A DNA stretch of 64,000 nt from Actinomycetota bacterium (GTDB taxonomy: Bacteria; Actinomycetota; Nitriliruptoria; Nitriliruptorales; JAHWKO01). The stretch spans positions 1-64,000 of the forward strand of contig JAHWKO010000001.1 of assembly GCA_019347855.1 (NCBI GenBank). Reading direction: 5' to 3'. How positions within the stretch are numbered: position 1 is the stretch's first letter; every line of letters begins with the position of its first letter. A program made the position numbers and the translations under genes. The notes beneath the pieces were generated by a model. It was not told where the DNA came from. It was given only the letters and a program-made list of their open reading frames with translations, and did no database searches. This document shows, piece by piece, positions 25,018 to 33,086 of this stretch.

Positions 25018-26804
25018 CCGTGCTGTTCGGGGTGCTTCCGCTGCTGGTGATCATCGGGATCGTCATCGCGGTCGTCGTGTCCCGCGGGGAGGACGTACCC
25101 GCCGACGGGGGCGACGACGGCGGCCACGGGACGCTGCGTCGCGTGTTCGTCTACTCGTTCGCCCTCCTCGGGGCGATCCTGACGGCCTCCGGGCTCTCCG
25201 GGATCCTCCGGGTCGTGCTCGACACGTTCGGGCCATCGACGCTGGTCAGCGAGACCGACCGCGGGCTCGCGTTGGGGCTGGCGCTCACGATCGTCGGGCT
25301 CCCGGTCTGGCTCCTGGCCTGGCGCGCCGCGCAAGGGGACATGGCCGAATCGGAAGCGCAGCGACGCTCGCGCGCGCGGCGGCTGTACCTGGCGGCGGTG
25401 CGGGTCATCTCGCTGTCGGTCGCTGTCCCGTACGCGGTACAGACGGGTCAGTGGCTGGCGGGGACGGAGACGTACGGCGCAGAGGACGTCGCGCGCATGC
25501 TCGTGTGGGGCGTCCTGTGGGCCTACCACGAGAAGGTCGCGACCGAGGTGCCGTTCGGGAGCGACCGGACCAGAAGGGTCGACCGCGTCGAGGTGTACCT
25601 CGCGGCCACCGCCGGCTTCGCCATGCTCGCTGGCGCCGTCGGCGATCTGCTGAGGCGGTCGCTGCGGGCCCTCTACGGGACCGCGGTCGGCGTCCCCCGC
25701 CTGATCGAGGCCGGGGGGGTCGGGTTCGGGTTGCGCACGGCTGTGGTCGTCGCCGTCGTGGGCGCGGCGTTGTGGGCGTGGCACTGGATCGTCGTCGCGA
25801 GGCGGGACGTCGGGTCGGCCGCCTGGTTCGTGTACCTGTTCCTGGTCGGCATCCTGTCCGGGACCGTCACGGCCGTCGGCGCGATGAGCGTCCTGATCCA
25901 CCGGGTGATCGCGTGGCTGCTCGATGCCACCGACGAGGCCGCCGGTGCGTACTTCGACGTGGTCCCCGCCGCGGTCGCTGCCCTCGTGGTCGGTGTTGCC
26001 GTCTGGGGGTACCACCGGTCCGTGCTGCAGGAAGCTACGGGCGGGGGGCCGCAGGAGCGGGGGTGGAGCGCCCCCGAGCGGATCTACCGCTACCTCGTCA
26101 CCGCGGCCGGGATGCTCACCGCCGCAGGCGGCATCGCGACCGTCCTCGTGGTCGGCCTCGACGTCCTGGTGCCGGGCCGCACCGTGGTCGAGGCCCCTGG
26201 GGGCGTCCGGGACGTGATCGCCGTCGGTCTCACCCTGCTCATCGTGGGACTGCCCCTGTGGTGGTGGTCCTGGTCGTCGATCCAGGCTCAGGTCGACGAG
26301 GAGCCGGACGAGCGCAACGAGCTGCCGCGCCGGGTGCTGATCTTCGGCGCCTTCGGTGTCGCGATCGTCACGACCGTCGTCGCCCTCAGCGTCCTGCTCT
26401 ACGAGCTGTTCGACGCGGTCCTCGTCGGCGATCTCACGGCCGACCTGATCGAGGAGCAACGCTGGAACATCGCGCTGCTGCTCACCGCGGGGGCGGTGTC
26501 CGTCCACTACGCCCTGGTGCTCCGAGAGGATCGCGCGCATGCCCCCGAGCGGGCCGCGAGACGACCGCTCCGGGAGGTCATCGTCGTGGCGCCGCCCGCC
26601 ACCGAGCTCCCCGCAACGCTCCGAGAACGCCTCGAGGTCGACGTGACCACGTGGGAACGCCGGGACGTCGGAGAGGGCGACCCACCGACCGTGGATGTGG
26701 AGCAGGTGGTCGGGGCGCTGGAGCCGATCGCCGCCCCGCGCGCGCTGGTGATCGTCGAGGCCGACGGGACCTTCCGGGCCGTGCCGCTCGGGTCAGGATC
26801 CTGA
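25005..26804 (+). CDS. Polytopic membrane protein with repeated DUF5671-like units
   Basis: This 599-residue protein has roughly twelve to fourteen membrane helices. Four units recur, each opening with two basic residues and an aromatic or hydrophobic run and ending near a D: RRVFVYSFALLGAILTASG, RRLYLAAVRVISL, RIYRYLVTAAGMLTAAGG and RRVLIFGAFGVAIVTTV. Between units come LGLALTIVGLPVWLLAWR and VGLTLLIVGLPLWWWSW, clearly homologous. This is the DUF5671 pattern; function is unknown. A soluble tail of about 110 residues follows the last helix. The GTG start lies inside the previous gene. Its end overlaps the convergent gene at 26793 by 12 bases. Confidence 0.8.
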   Translation: MSGLTVLFGVLPLLVIIGIVIAVVVSRGEDVPADGGDDGGHGTLRRVFVYSFALLGAILTASGLSGILRVVLDTFGPSTLVSETDRGLALGLALTIVGLPVWLLAWRAAQGDMAESEAQRRSRARRLYLAAVRVISLSVAVPYAVQTGQWLAGTETYGAEDVARMLVWGVLWAYHEKVATEVPFGSDRTRRVDRVEVYLAATAGFAMLAGAVGDLLRRSLRALYGTAVGVPRLIEAGGVGFGLRTAVVVAVVGAALWAWHWIVVARRDVGSAAWFVYLFLVGILSGTVTAVGAMSVLIHRVIAWLLDATDEAAGAYFDVVPAAVAALVVGVAVWGYHRSVLQEATGGGPQERGWSAPERIYRYLVTAAGMLTAAGGIATVLVVGLDVLVPGRTVVEAPGGVRDVIAVGLTLLIVGLPLWWWSWSSIQAQVDEEPDERNELPRRVLIFGAFGVAIVTTVVALSVLLYELFDAVLVGDLTADLIEEQRWNIALLLTAGAVSVHYALVLREDRAHAPERAARRPLREVIVVAPPATELPATLRERLEVDVTTWERRDVGEGDPPTVDVEQVVGALEPIAAPRALVIVEADGTFRAVPLGSGS

Positions 26805-27584
26805 GGTCGCCTCCAGGAGCTGCACCGTCCGGTCGCGATCGTCCTCGGAGAGCCCCTCCCAGGCCCTTCCCGCCAGCACGTCCGTGACCTCCTCGGCGCC
26901 GTCACGGACCGCTCGGCCGGCGTCGGTGATCGCGCGGTCCGAGGTGACCCAACCGCGCTCCTCGAGGATCACCCAGCCGTCCCGGATCGGGTCGTCCCGG
27001 AAGCCACGGGATCGGGCGTAGGCCTCGGGATCGTCGTCTCCACGCCACGCCGACGTGAGCAGGAGCGCCTCGACCCCGAGCAGGTCGTGGACCATCAGGG
27101 CCGCCAGGTGGCCGCCTCCGCGGTGCTCGCGCAGCCCGGTGGCCGCACGTTCGATCCGCGCGCCCACGCCGTCGGGTCGGTCGAGGGAGGCCCACGCTGC
27201 GGCGAGCGGCTGGCCCGCCATGTCCGAGCGGTCCACCAGCTCCTCGAGCCGGTCGGCCAGTTCCTCGGCGTCGGGGAGGTCGCTGAAGACACGGTCGCCC
27301 GCCTCGTTGCAACCGTCGATGTACCGGCGACGGACCTCGTCGAGACGCTCGGCGGGTACCCACTCGAAGGCCTTGCGGACGAGGCCCTCCGGGAACAGCG
27401 CCATGAGCGCGTGCGTCTCGAGCGGGCCGGCTCCCGTCGGGGCCGTCCTGCCGGTGGCGTAGACCCCGAAGTACCGGTGCTCGTCGATCAGGTCCGCGAG
27501 CTCGGGCAGGTCCGCGCGGTACCGCAGGATGCCGAGGCGTTCGATGTGGGGCTGCGCGGCCGAGGCCGCAGCGGTGGCGTCCAC
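26793..27584 (-). CDS. SCO6745 family protein
   Basis: This 263-residue soluble protein fits the actinobacterial SCO6745 family. It has YFGVYATGRTAPTGAGP near residue 38, TALF-like LMALFPEGLV, the strongly conserved LREHRGGGHLAALMVHDLLG about residue 150, and a winged-helix-like C-terminal part (RGWVTSDRAITDAGRAVRD) resembling MarR-type or SalK proteins. The role is unknown; a ligand-binding regulator is a guess. The GTG start is one base after the stop of a 13-codon leader frame that owns the good ribosome site, so translation is probably coupled. Confidence 0.82.
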   Translation of the reverse strand: MDATAAASAAQPHIERLGILRYRADLPELADLIDEHRYFGVYATGRTAPTGAGPLETHALMALFPEGLVRKAFEWVPAERLDEVRRRYIDGCNEAGDRVFSDLPDAEELADRLEELVDRSDMAGQPLAAAWASLDRPDGVGARIERAATGLREHRGGGHLAALMVHDLLGVEALLLTSAWRGDDDPEAYARSRGFRDDPIRDGWVILEERGWVTSDRAITDAGRAVRDGAEEVTDVLAGRAWEGLSEDDRDRTVQLLEATSGS

Positions 27585-27585
27585 G

Positions 27586-27627
27586 TCAGACCCGCCGATC
27601 GAGGAGTTCGGAGATCGACAACGTCAC
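27586..27627 (-). CDS. 13-codon leader ORF coupled to SCO6745 gene
   Basis: GGAGG seven bases before a GTG at 27627 starts a frame encoding VTLSISELLDRRV and a TGA at 27586-27588. The downstream gene starts one base later (TGACGTG) and has no comparable ribosome site of its own. It could be a leader peptide or a device for translational coupling; expression is inferred. Confidence 0.4.
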   Translation of the reverse strand: MTLSISELLDRRV

Positions 27628-27665
27628 GGGTGACCCTCCAGCCGGGGGTGAGGATCGTAGGGGCG

Positions 27666-28502
27666 TCAGGAGAGCCGGCGGTAGCGGAACACGGCTGCCG
27701 GGACGAAGACCGCGAGCATGACGACCGACCACGCGATGGTCCCCAACAGGTCCGCGGTCACCGGCCCCCCGATCGACAGCGCCCGGGTGGCGTCCGCGGC
27801 GACCGTCACCGGGCTGTACCGCGCGACCGACTCCAGCCACGTCGGGAACGTCTCGATCGGCACGAACACCGAGCTCGCGAACGCCAGCGGGAAGATCGCC
27901 ACGAAGCTCGCCGATTGCGCGGCTTCCGCGCCCGGGACCACGAGGGCGAGCCAGGCGAAGATCCAGCTGAGCGCGAAGCCGAACAGCGACACCACGGCGA
28001 TCGCACCGAGCACCGACACGGGACCGGTGCTGAACCGGAACCCGATCAGGTATCCGACGAGGACCATGAGGACGACCACGAAGAGGCTGCGCACCAGGTC
28101 CGCGACCGTCCGCCCCGCCAGCACCGCGACCCGGGACATCGGCATCGAGCGGAACCGGTCGATCACGCCCCGCTCGAGGTCCTCGGCGAGCCCCACGGAG
28201 GTCTGGGTCGTCCGGAACGCGGTGGACTGGATGAAGATCCCGGGGAGCAGGAAGTCGATGTAGTCGACCCCCGACGGCAGGGCCTCGGTGATCGCGCCCC
28301 CGAACACGTAGGTGAACAGCAGCACGAACATGATCGGCTGGATCGTCGAGAAGACCAGCAGCCGTCGCTGTCGGATGAAGTGCCTGAGGTTGCGCCCCGC
28401 GACGACGCCGGTGTCGTGCAGCAGCCAGCGCAGGGCCGACCGGTCCGCGATCGTTTCCTCACGGGTCGCCTCGGGGGTCAGGGTCCGCGCCGCACCGCTC
28501 AT
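27666..28502 (-). CDS. ABC-2 type exporter permease, DrrB-like
   Basis: This 278-residue protein has a cytoplasmic N-terminus of about 40 residues and six membrane helices. It shows the ABC-2 hallmarks NLRHFIRQRRLL before helix 1, FLLPGIFIQSTAF in the middle and FASSVFVPIETFPTWL before the last helix. With the ATPase encoded just upstream (ATGA overlap of four bases) it forms an efflux pump related to daunorubicin resistance exporters. The substrate is not evident; such pairs export drugs, lipids or cell-wall precursors. It is the last gene of the pair. Confidence 0.9.
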   Translation of the reverse strand: MSGAARTLTPEATREETIADRSALRWLLHDTGVVAGRNLRHFIRQRRLLVFSTIQPIMFVLLFTYVFGGAITEALPSGVDYIDFLLPGIFIQSTAFRTTQTSVGLAEDLERGVIDRFRSMPMSRVAVLAGRTVADLVRSLFVVVLMVLVGYLIGFRFSTGPVSVLGAIAVVSLFGFALSWIFAWLALVVPGAEAAQSASFVAIFPLAFASSVFVPIETFPTWLESVARYSPVTVAADATRALSIGGPVTADLLGTIAWSVVMLAVFVPAAVFRYRRLS

Positions 28503-29503
28503 GCCGTGGCCCTCTGGGGGGTCGCGTCAACGTCGTCGGCGCGGTCCACCGCGCGGTGACCGGTCAGCTCCAGGAACACGTCGTCCAGGGTCGGCCGGCG
28601 CAACGCGAGGTCCAGGACGTCGATGCCGGACCGCTCCAGGGCGCGGGCGGCGTCGACGACCAGCCCCACGCCGTCCCGGTGGACCGGGAGAGCGAGCTCG
28701 TCGCTGCGGCGACCGTCCCCGCCGCCCCCGTGGGGGTCCTCGCAACCCACGTCGCGCAGGGCGACCACCGCGTCGGCTCGCTGCGTGGGGTCCCGCAGCC
28801 TGACGACGACGACCTGTCCGCCCACCTGGTCCTTCAGCTCGTCGCCGGTCCCGTTCGCGATGATCACCCCGGAGTCGATCACGGCGATCCGGTCCGCCAG
28901 GGTGTCCGCCTCGTCGAGGTACTGGGTGGTGAGGAGGAGCGTCGTCCCCTCGCGGACGAGGTCGCGGATCACCTCCCACATCTGCCGCCGGCTCCGCGGG
29001 TCGAGACCGGTGGTGGGCTCGTCGAGGAAGAGCAGGCGCGGTCGGACGAGGAGGCTGGAGGCGAGGTCGAGCCGGCGGCGCATCCCGCCGGAGTAGGTGC
29101 GCACCGAGCGGTCTCCGGCGTCGGCGAGCCCGAACCGCTCCAACAGCTCGTTCCCCCGTCGGGCGGCGTCGGGACCTCGCATGTGGAACAGGCGACCGAA
29201 CATCCGGAGGTTCTCGCGCCCGGTGAGCAGCTCGTCGACCGCCGCGAACTGGCCGGTCAGCGCGACGATCCGCCGGACGGCCGCGGCCTCACGGACGACG
29301 TCGTGCCCGAAGACCGTCGCCCCTCCCTCGTCCGGGTCGAGCAGCGTGGCGAGGATCCGCACGAGGGTGGTCTTGCCGGCGCCGTTCGGACCCAGGAGCG
29401 ACAGGACCTCCCCCTCGGAGACCCGCAGGTCGACCCCGTCGAGCGCGACGGTGTCCCCGAACCGCTTCATCACCCCCTCGGCGACGATCGCGGGGTCGGA
29501 CAC
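28499..29503 (-). CDS. ABC exporter ATPase, DrrA-like
   Basis: This 334-residue ATPase has Walker A GPNGAGKTT (about residues 38-46), signature YSGGMRRRLDLASSL, Walker B LLFLDEPTTGLD and switch His replaced by Gln in LLTTQYLDEAD, which is normal in the DrrA branch. The C-terminal extension of about 100 residues, including a Gly/Asp-rich loop (DPHGGGGDGRRSDE), ends in RRPTLDDVFLELTGH, also typical of DrrA. The GTG start has GAGGAGG upstream. It partners the permease that overlaps its stop. Confidence 0.92.
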   Translation of the reverse strand: MSDPAIVAEGVMKRFGDTVALDGVDLRVSEGEVLSLLGPNGAGKTTLVRILATLLDPDEGGATVFGHDVVREAAAVRRIVALTGQFAAVDELLTGRENLRMFGRLFHMRGPDAARRGNELLERFGLADAGDRSVRTYSGGMRRRLDLASSLLVRPRLLFLDEPTTGLDPRSRRQMWEVIRDLVREGTTLLLTTQYLDEADTLADRIAVIDSGVIIANGTGDELKDQVGGQVVVVRLRDPTQRADAVVALRDVGCEDPHGGGGDGRRSDELALPVHRDGVGLVVDAARALERSGIDVLDLALRRPTLDDVFLELTGHRAVDRADDVDATPQRATA

Positions 29504-29546
29504 AGCGGCCTCCTCGTGGGTGGCGACCGGACGGTCGCGGCTCAGG

Positions 29547-30143
29547 TCAGCGGCAGTGCTCGTCGAGCAGCGGGAACGGATCGACGGGCCCGTCAGGTCC
29601 GCGGATCTCGAAGTGGAGGTGCGGCCGCGAGCCACGGGCGTTGCCGCTCGTTCCAACGTATCCGACGACGTCGCCGGCCTCGACGGTGCCGTCCTCGGCG
29701 AACCGATCCAGGTGCGCGAATACGTGCCGGCGCCCCTCACCGTGCAGCACGACCTGCTTCCCGGCGGTACCGCCCGTCGCCTGCTCGACCCGGCCCGGCT
29801 GCGGGGCGACCACGGGTGTGCCGCGTGCGGCGTACAGATCGACGCCCCGGTGGACGCGCCCGCTCGGCTTGCGGTAGCCGAAGTCGTCCCGGAACGCGTT
29901 CCGACCGTCGACCGGGCAGTGCCACAGCGGTGCGCGTGATGGCGATGCCGTGTCGGTCCCACCCTCGGAGGACGTGGGCGCCGGTGCCATGCCCGGTTCG
30001 CGCTCCGACTCGGATGACGGTCCGGGGAACCAGGCGAAGGCGGCGCCCGCCACCGCGACGACGGCGAGCGCGACCAACCCGAGCACGGTGGTCCACCGTC
30101 GGCGGGCGCGTCCGCCGGTCGCGGACCAGGTGCGGTAGCTCAT
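29547..30143 (-). CDS. M23 family peptidase, membrane-anchored
   Basis: This 198-residue protein has a basic N-terminus (ARRRW), one membrane helix (residues about 19-38) and a Ser/Thr/Glu linker. The peptidase domain starts at about 80 with HRGVDLYAARGTPVVAP and ends with SRPHLHFEIRG; the HxxxD and HxH residues bind zinc. It cuts peptidoglycan peptides outside the cell or acts as a binding regulator. A closely related domain, with the same WHCPV start and a DEHC/ADHC end, occurs at 40280. GGAGGACG precedes the ATG. Confidence 0.88.
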   Translation of the reverse strand: MSYRTWSATGGRARRRWTTVLGLVALAVVAVAGAAFAWFPGPSSESEREPGMAPAPTSSEGGTDTASPSRAPLWHCPVDGRNAFRDDFGYRKPSGRVHRGVDLYAARGTPVVAPQPGRVEQATGGTAGKQVVLHGEGRRHVFAHLDRFAEDGTVEAGDVVGYVGTSGNARGSRPHLHFEIRGPDGPVDPFPLLDEHCR

Positions 30144-30210
30144 CGTCCTCCGGGATCGTCCACGGATGACGCTACGCCCGACCGGCGGGCGCGACGGTGG
30201 GTGGCCCCGG

Positions 30211-31521
30211 TCAGGAGTCGGCAGCCTCCACCAGCGCCGATGCGTGACGGGAAGCGTCGCGGCGGATCACGTCGATGTCGACCGTCGTGGCCCGTCCGTC
30301 GTGAGCGACGAGCCTCCCGTCGCAGTAGACACGTTCGACGTCCTGGTCCTGCGATGCGTACACGACCGTCGAGTACGGATCGTGGACCGGGGCGGTCCCC
30401 GCGCGGTCCGGGTGGAGCACCAGGATGTCGGCCCGCTTGCCCGGCGTCAGGCTGCCCACCTGATCACCGAGGCCGACCGCTCGGGCGCCGTCCACCGTGG
30501 CCATCCGCAGCACGGTCCGAGCAGGTAGCTGCGTGGCGTCCCCCTGCGTGACCTTCTGCAGGAGGCTCGCGGCACGGAGCTCCTCGAGGATCGTGAGCTG
30601 GTTCGTGCTGGCCGCGCCGTCCGTGCCGAGGGCGACGGTGATGCCGGCGTCGCGGAGCCGCCCGACCGGTGCGACACCGCTGGCGAGCTTCATGTTGCTC
30701 CTTGGGTTGTGCGCGACGGCCGCTCCGGAGTCCGCCAGCAGACGGATGTCCGTGTCGTCCACCCACACACAGTGAGCCGCAAGGCAGCCGGCATCCAGGA
30801 TCCCCGTGTCGGCCGCGATCTGGACCGGGGTCGCACCGGTCCGCTCCTTGGCGCGCTCCACCTCGCCGCGCGTCTCGGACAGGTGCATGTGCACCCGCAC
30901 CCCCAGCTCGCGGGCGGTGTCCGCGATCTCGCGCAGGAACGCGTCCGGGCAGGTGTAGACCCCGTGCGGACCGAGGATCGCGGAGATGCGCCCGTCGGCC
31001 GCGCCGTCCCAGTGGCGCACGAAGTCGACCGCGGCGGCGAGGGTCTCGTCCATCGGCCCCAGGCTCTCCAGCAGGCCGGGCGCCAGCACGGCGCGGATGC
31101 CGGCCTCCTCCACGGCCTCGGCGGAACCGTCCAGGTGGATGTACATGTCGGCGAACGTCGTCACCCCTCCCGCGAGCATCTCGCTGGCGGCGAGCAACGT
31201 CCCGGCGCGCACGTGGTCGACGTCCAGGTGCGCCTCGATCGGCCAGATGCGGTCCTCCAACCACCGCTCGAGCGGCAGGTCGTCCGCGTAGCCGCGCAGC
31301 AGCGCCATCGCGGCGTGCGTGTGCGCGTTCACGAGCCCGGGGAGCAGCCAGCGCCCCGGGAGGTCCACCACCTCCGCATCGTCCTCGTCCTTGGTGTCCC
31401 TCCCGTCGCGCGACCGCACCGTCGTGATCTCCCCGTCCTCGATCACGACCTCGGGATCCGTCACCGTCCCGAGCTCGTCGTCCATCGTCAGTGCGAGGTC
31501 CGCGCGCAGGATCGTCCTCAC
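30211..31521 (-). CDS. mtaD: 5-methylthioadenosine/S-adenosylhomocysteine deaminase
   Basis: This 436-residue amidohydrolase carries the metal ligands and catalytic residues of the MTA/SAH deaminase group: VNAHTHAAMALLRG (HxH), HMHLSETRGE, LAAHCVW and ALGTDGAAS (Asp). It converts methylthioadenosine or SAH to the inosyl derivative with release of ammonia. The GTG start overlaps the stop of the upstream purine phosphorylase by four bases (GTGA), so the two are coupled and act in one pathway. Related guanine or chlorohydrolase functions cannot be excluded, but length and motifs favour MtaD. Confidence 0.88.
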   Translation of the reverse strand: MRTILRADLALTMDDELGTVTDPEVVIEDGEITTVRSRDGRDTKDEDDAEVVDLPGRWLLPGLVNAHTHAAMALLRGYADDLPLERWLEDRIWPIEAHLDVDHVRAGTLLAASEMLAGGVTTFADMYIHLDGSAEAVEEAGIRAVLAPGLLESLGPMDETLAAAVDFVRHWDGAADGRISAILGPHGVYTCPDAFLREIADTARELGVRVHMHLSETRGEVERAKERTGATPVQIAADTGILDAGCLAAHCVWVDDTDIRLLADSGAAVAHNPRSNMKLASGVAPVGRLRDAGITVALGTDGAASTNQLTILEELRAASLLQKVTQGDATQLPARTVLRMATVDGARAVGLGDQVGSLTPGKRADILVLHPDRAGTAPVHDPYSTVVYASQDQDVERVYCDGRLVAHDGRATTVDIDVIRRDASRHASALVEAADS

Positions 31522-32288
31522 ATCGGCTCCGGTCGTCGGGCGCAGCTGCACGTCCGCTCCGCCGGGAGCTCCGCGATCGCGCCGCGCAGCAACGTCAGCA
31601 GCCGGTCGGCGTTGCCGGCCTGGACCTCGAGCACCTCCTCGTGTGTGAGGGGTTCGTCCCGGAGCCCAGCTGCGGTGTTCGTCACGCTCGCCACGCTGGC
31701 GTAACACAGCCCGAGCTCGCGGGCGAGCACGACCTCCGGGACACCGGTCATGCCGACGACGTCCCCGTCCAGCATCCGGAAGGCCCGTACCTCGGCGGCG
31801 CTCTCGAACCGCGGGCCCTGGGTGCACACGTAGGTCCCGCCGTCGCGAGCGGCGATCCCAGCGCTCGACGCGGTCGAGGCCAGGACCGAGCGGAGCTGCG
31901 AGCAGTACGGGGCGGTGACGTCGACGTGGGCGACCTGATCGTCGAAGAACGTCGACCGGCGGCCGTGCGTGTGGTCGAGGAACTGGTCGATCAGCACGAA
32001 GGTGCCCGGTTCCAGGTCCGGGTCCAAGCCCCCGACGGCGGCGGTCGCCAGGATGCGCTCGGTGATCTCGCTCAGGGCCGCGATGTTGGCGCGGTAGTCG
32101 ATCCGGTGGGGCGGGACCTGGTGGCCCTCCCCGTGCCGGGGCAGGAACGCCACCCGGTGACCGGCCAGCCCCCCGACCTGGACGGTCGCCTCGCCGTAGG
32201 GCGTGATGATCGGGTGGGGCCGGGGGTCGTCCAGGACCTCGGTGACCCCCGATCCTCCGATGATCGCGACGTCGACGCGTTCGGACAC
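31518..32288 (-). CDS. Purine nucleoside phosphorylase family, MTAP/MTIP-type
   Basis: This 256-residue protein has the MTAP/PNP pattern: IGGSGV at residues 10-15, RHGEGHQVPPHRIDYRANI (the RHG...HRxNYRAN block), TYVCTQGPRFESAAEVRAFR and VGMTGVPEV. The base-recognition loop reads SVTNTAAGL, with Asn where methylthioadenosine phosphorylases have Asp (TDYD), which suggests 6-oxopurine specificity such as methylthioinosine. That agrees with the deaminase coupled downstream. The GTG at 32288 has a rather distant GAGGAGG (12 bases). It completes methylthioadenosine salvage to methylthioribose-1-phosphate and a free base. Confidence 0.88.
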   Translation of the reverse strand: MSERVDVAIIGGSGVTEVLDDPRPHPIITPYGEATVQVGGLAGHRVAFLPRHGEGHQVPPHRIDYRANIAALSEITERILATAAVGGLDPDLEPGTFVLIDQFLDHTHGRRSTFFDDQVAHVDVTAPYCSQLRSVLASTASSAGIAARDGGTYVCTQGPRFESAAEVRAFRMLDGDVVGMTGVPEVVLARELGLCYASVASVTNTAAGLRDEPLTHEEVLEVQAGNADRLLTLLRGAIAELPAERTCSCARRPEPM

Positions 32289-32324
32289 GGTCGGGTGGTT
32301 CCTCCTCGGGCGGGCGCCCGGAGC

Positions 32325-33086
32325 CTAGGTGTCCGTGGGGGTGGACACCTCGACCCGGACGCCGTAGTGGTCGGACACGGCGTCCTCGCGGGTGAGCACG
32401 ACCTCGGCCCCCCGTACCTGGAGGCCCCGGACCAGCACGTGGTCGATGCGTCGCCCGGCCAGCTCGGGGTGGTCCATGTAGCGGTTGTCGACGTCGAACG
32501 TCGGGAGGTCGTCGTCGTCGTTCACGTCCGCGTAGGCGTCGTGGAGCGGGTCCCAGCCTTCGTCGGGTTCGGTGAGCGTGCGGACCGCGGGGGAGCCCAT
32601 GACGTCGTTCAGGTCGCCGGCCACGATCAGCGCGCCCGACCACCCGCGCAGCGCGTCGCGGATCGTCTCGGCCTGGGCGGTCCGCAGGTCCCCGGCGTCG
32701 AGCCGCCAGGCGAGGTGAGTGTTGCCGAGCCGGACGACCTGCCGGCCGACCGCGACGTCGACGAGCTGGAGCGCCCGGTGGTGGGCGTCCCTGCCGTGCG
32801 GGAGGTAGACGGGGTCGTGGTGGTCAGCGTCGAGGTCGGTCACGACCGCGAGTCCCTCACCCCGGCCGATCCGCGCGGACGTGATGTGGTGCACGTGGCG
32901 GTAGTCCAACACCTCGGCCAGGCGGTGGGCCTGGGTGCTTCCGCCGCCGCCCGCGACCTCCTGCAGGGCGAGCACGTCCGGGCGGTCCTCCCGGAGCGCC
33001 GCGATCAGCGCGTCGAGGCGCGCCCCGGCAGGACCGTTGCTGCCCCACAGGTTGAGGGTCAGCAGGACCAGATGGGTGCCGGTCAC
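32325..33086 (-). CDS. Endonuclease/exonuclease/phosphatase (EEP) family protein
   Basis: This 253-residue protein shows the EEP motifs: LTLNLWGSN, DVLALQEV (catalytic Glu), NTHLAWR, GDLNDV and RIDHVLVRG, with a final SDHYGVRVEV. The fold covers DNases, sphingomyelinases and phosphoesterases; no signal peptide is seen, so it acts in the cytoplasm unless translated from a different start. The GTG at 33086 has GGGAGG upstream and overlaps the stop of the preceding membrane protein by four bases. The exact substrate is open. Confidence 0.85.
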   Translation of the reverse strand: MTGTHLVLLTLNLWGSNGPAGARLDALIAALREDRPDVLALQEVAGGGGSTQAHRLAEVLDYRHVHHITSARIGRGEGLAVVTDLDADHHDPVYLPHGRDAHHRALQLVDVAVGRQVVRLGNTHLAWRLDAGDLRTAQAETIRDALRGWSGALIVAGDLNDVMGSPAVRTLTEPDEGWDPLHDAYADVNDDDDLPTFDVDNRYMDHPELAGRRIDHVLVRGLQVRGAEVVLTREDAVSDHYGVRVEVSTPTDT

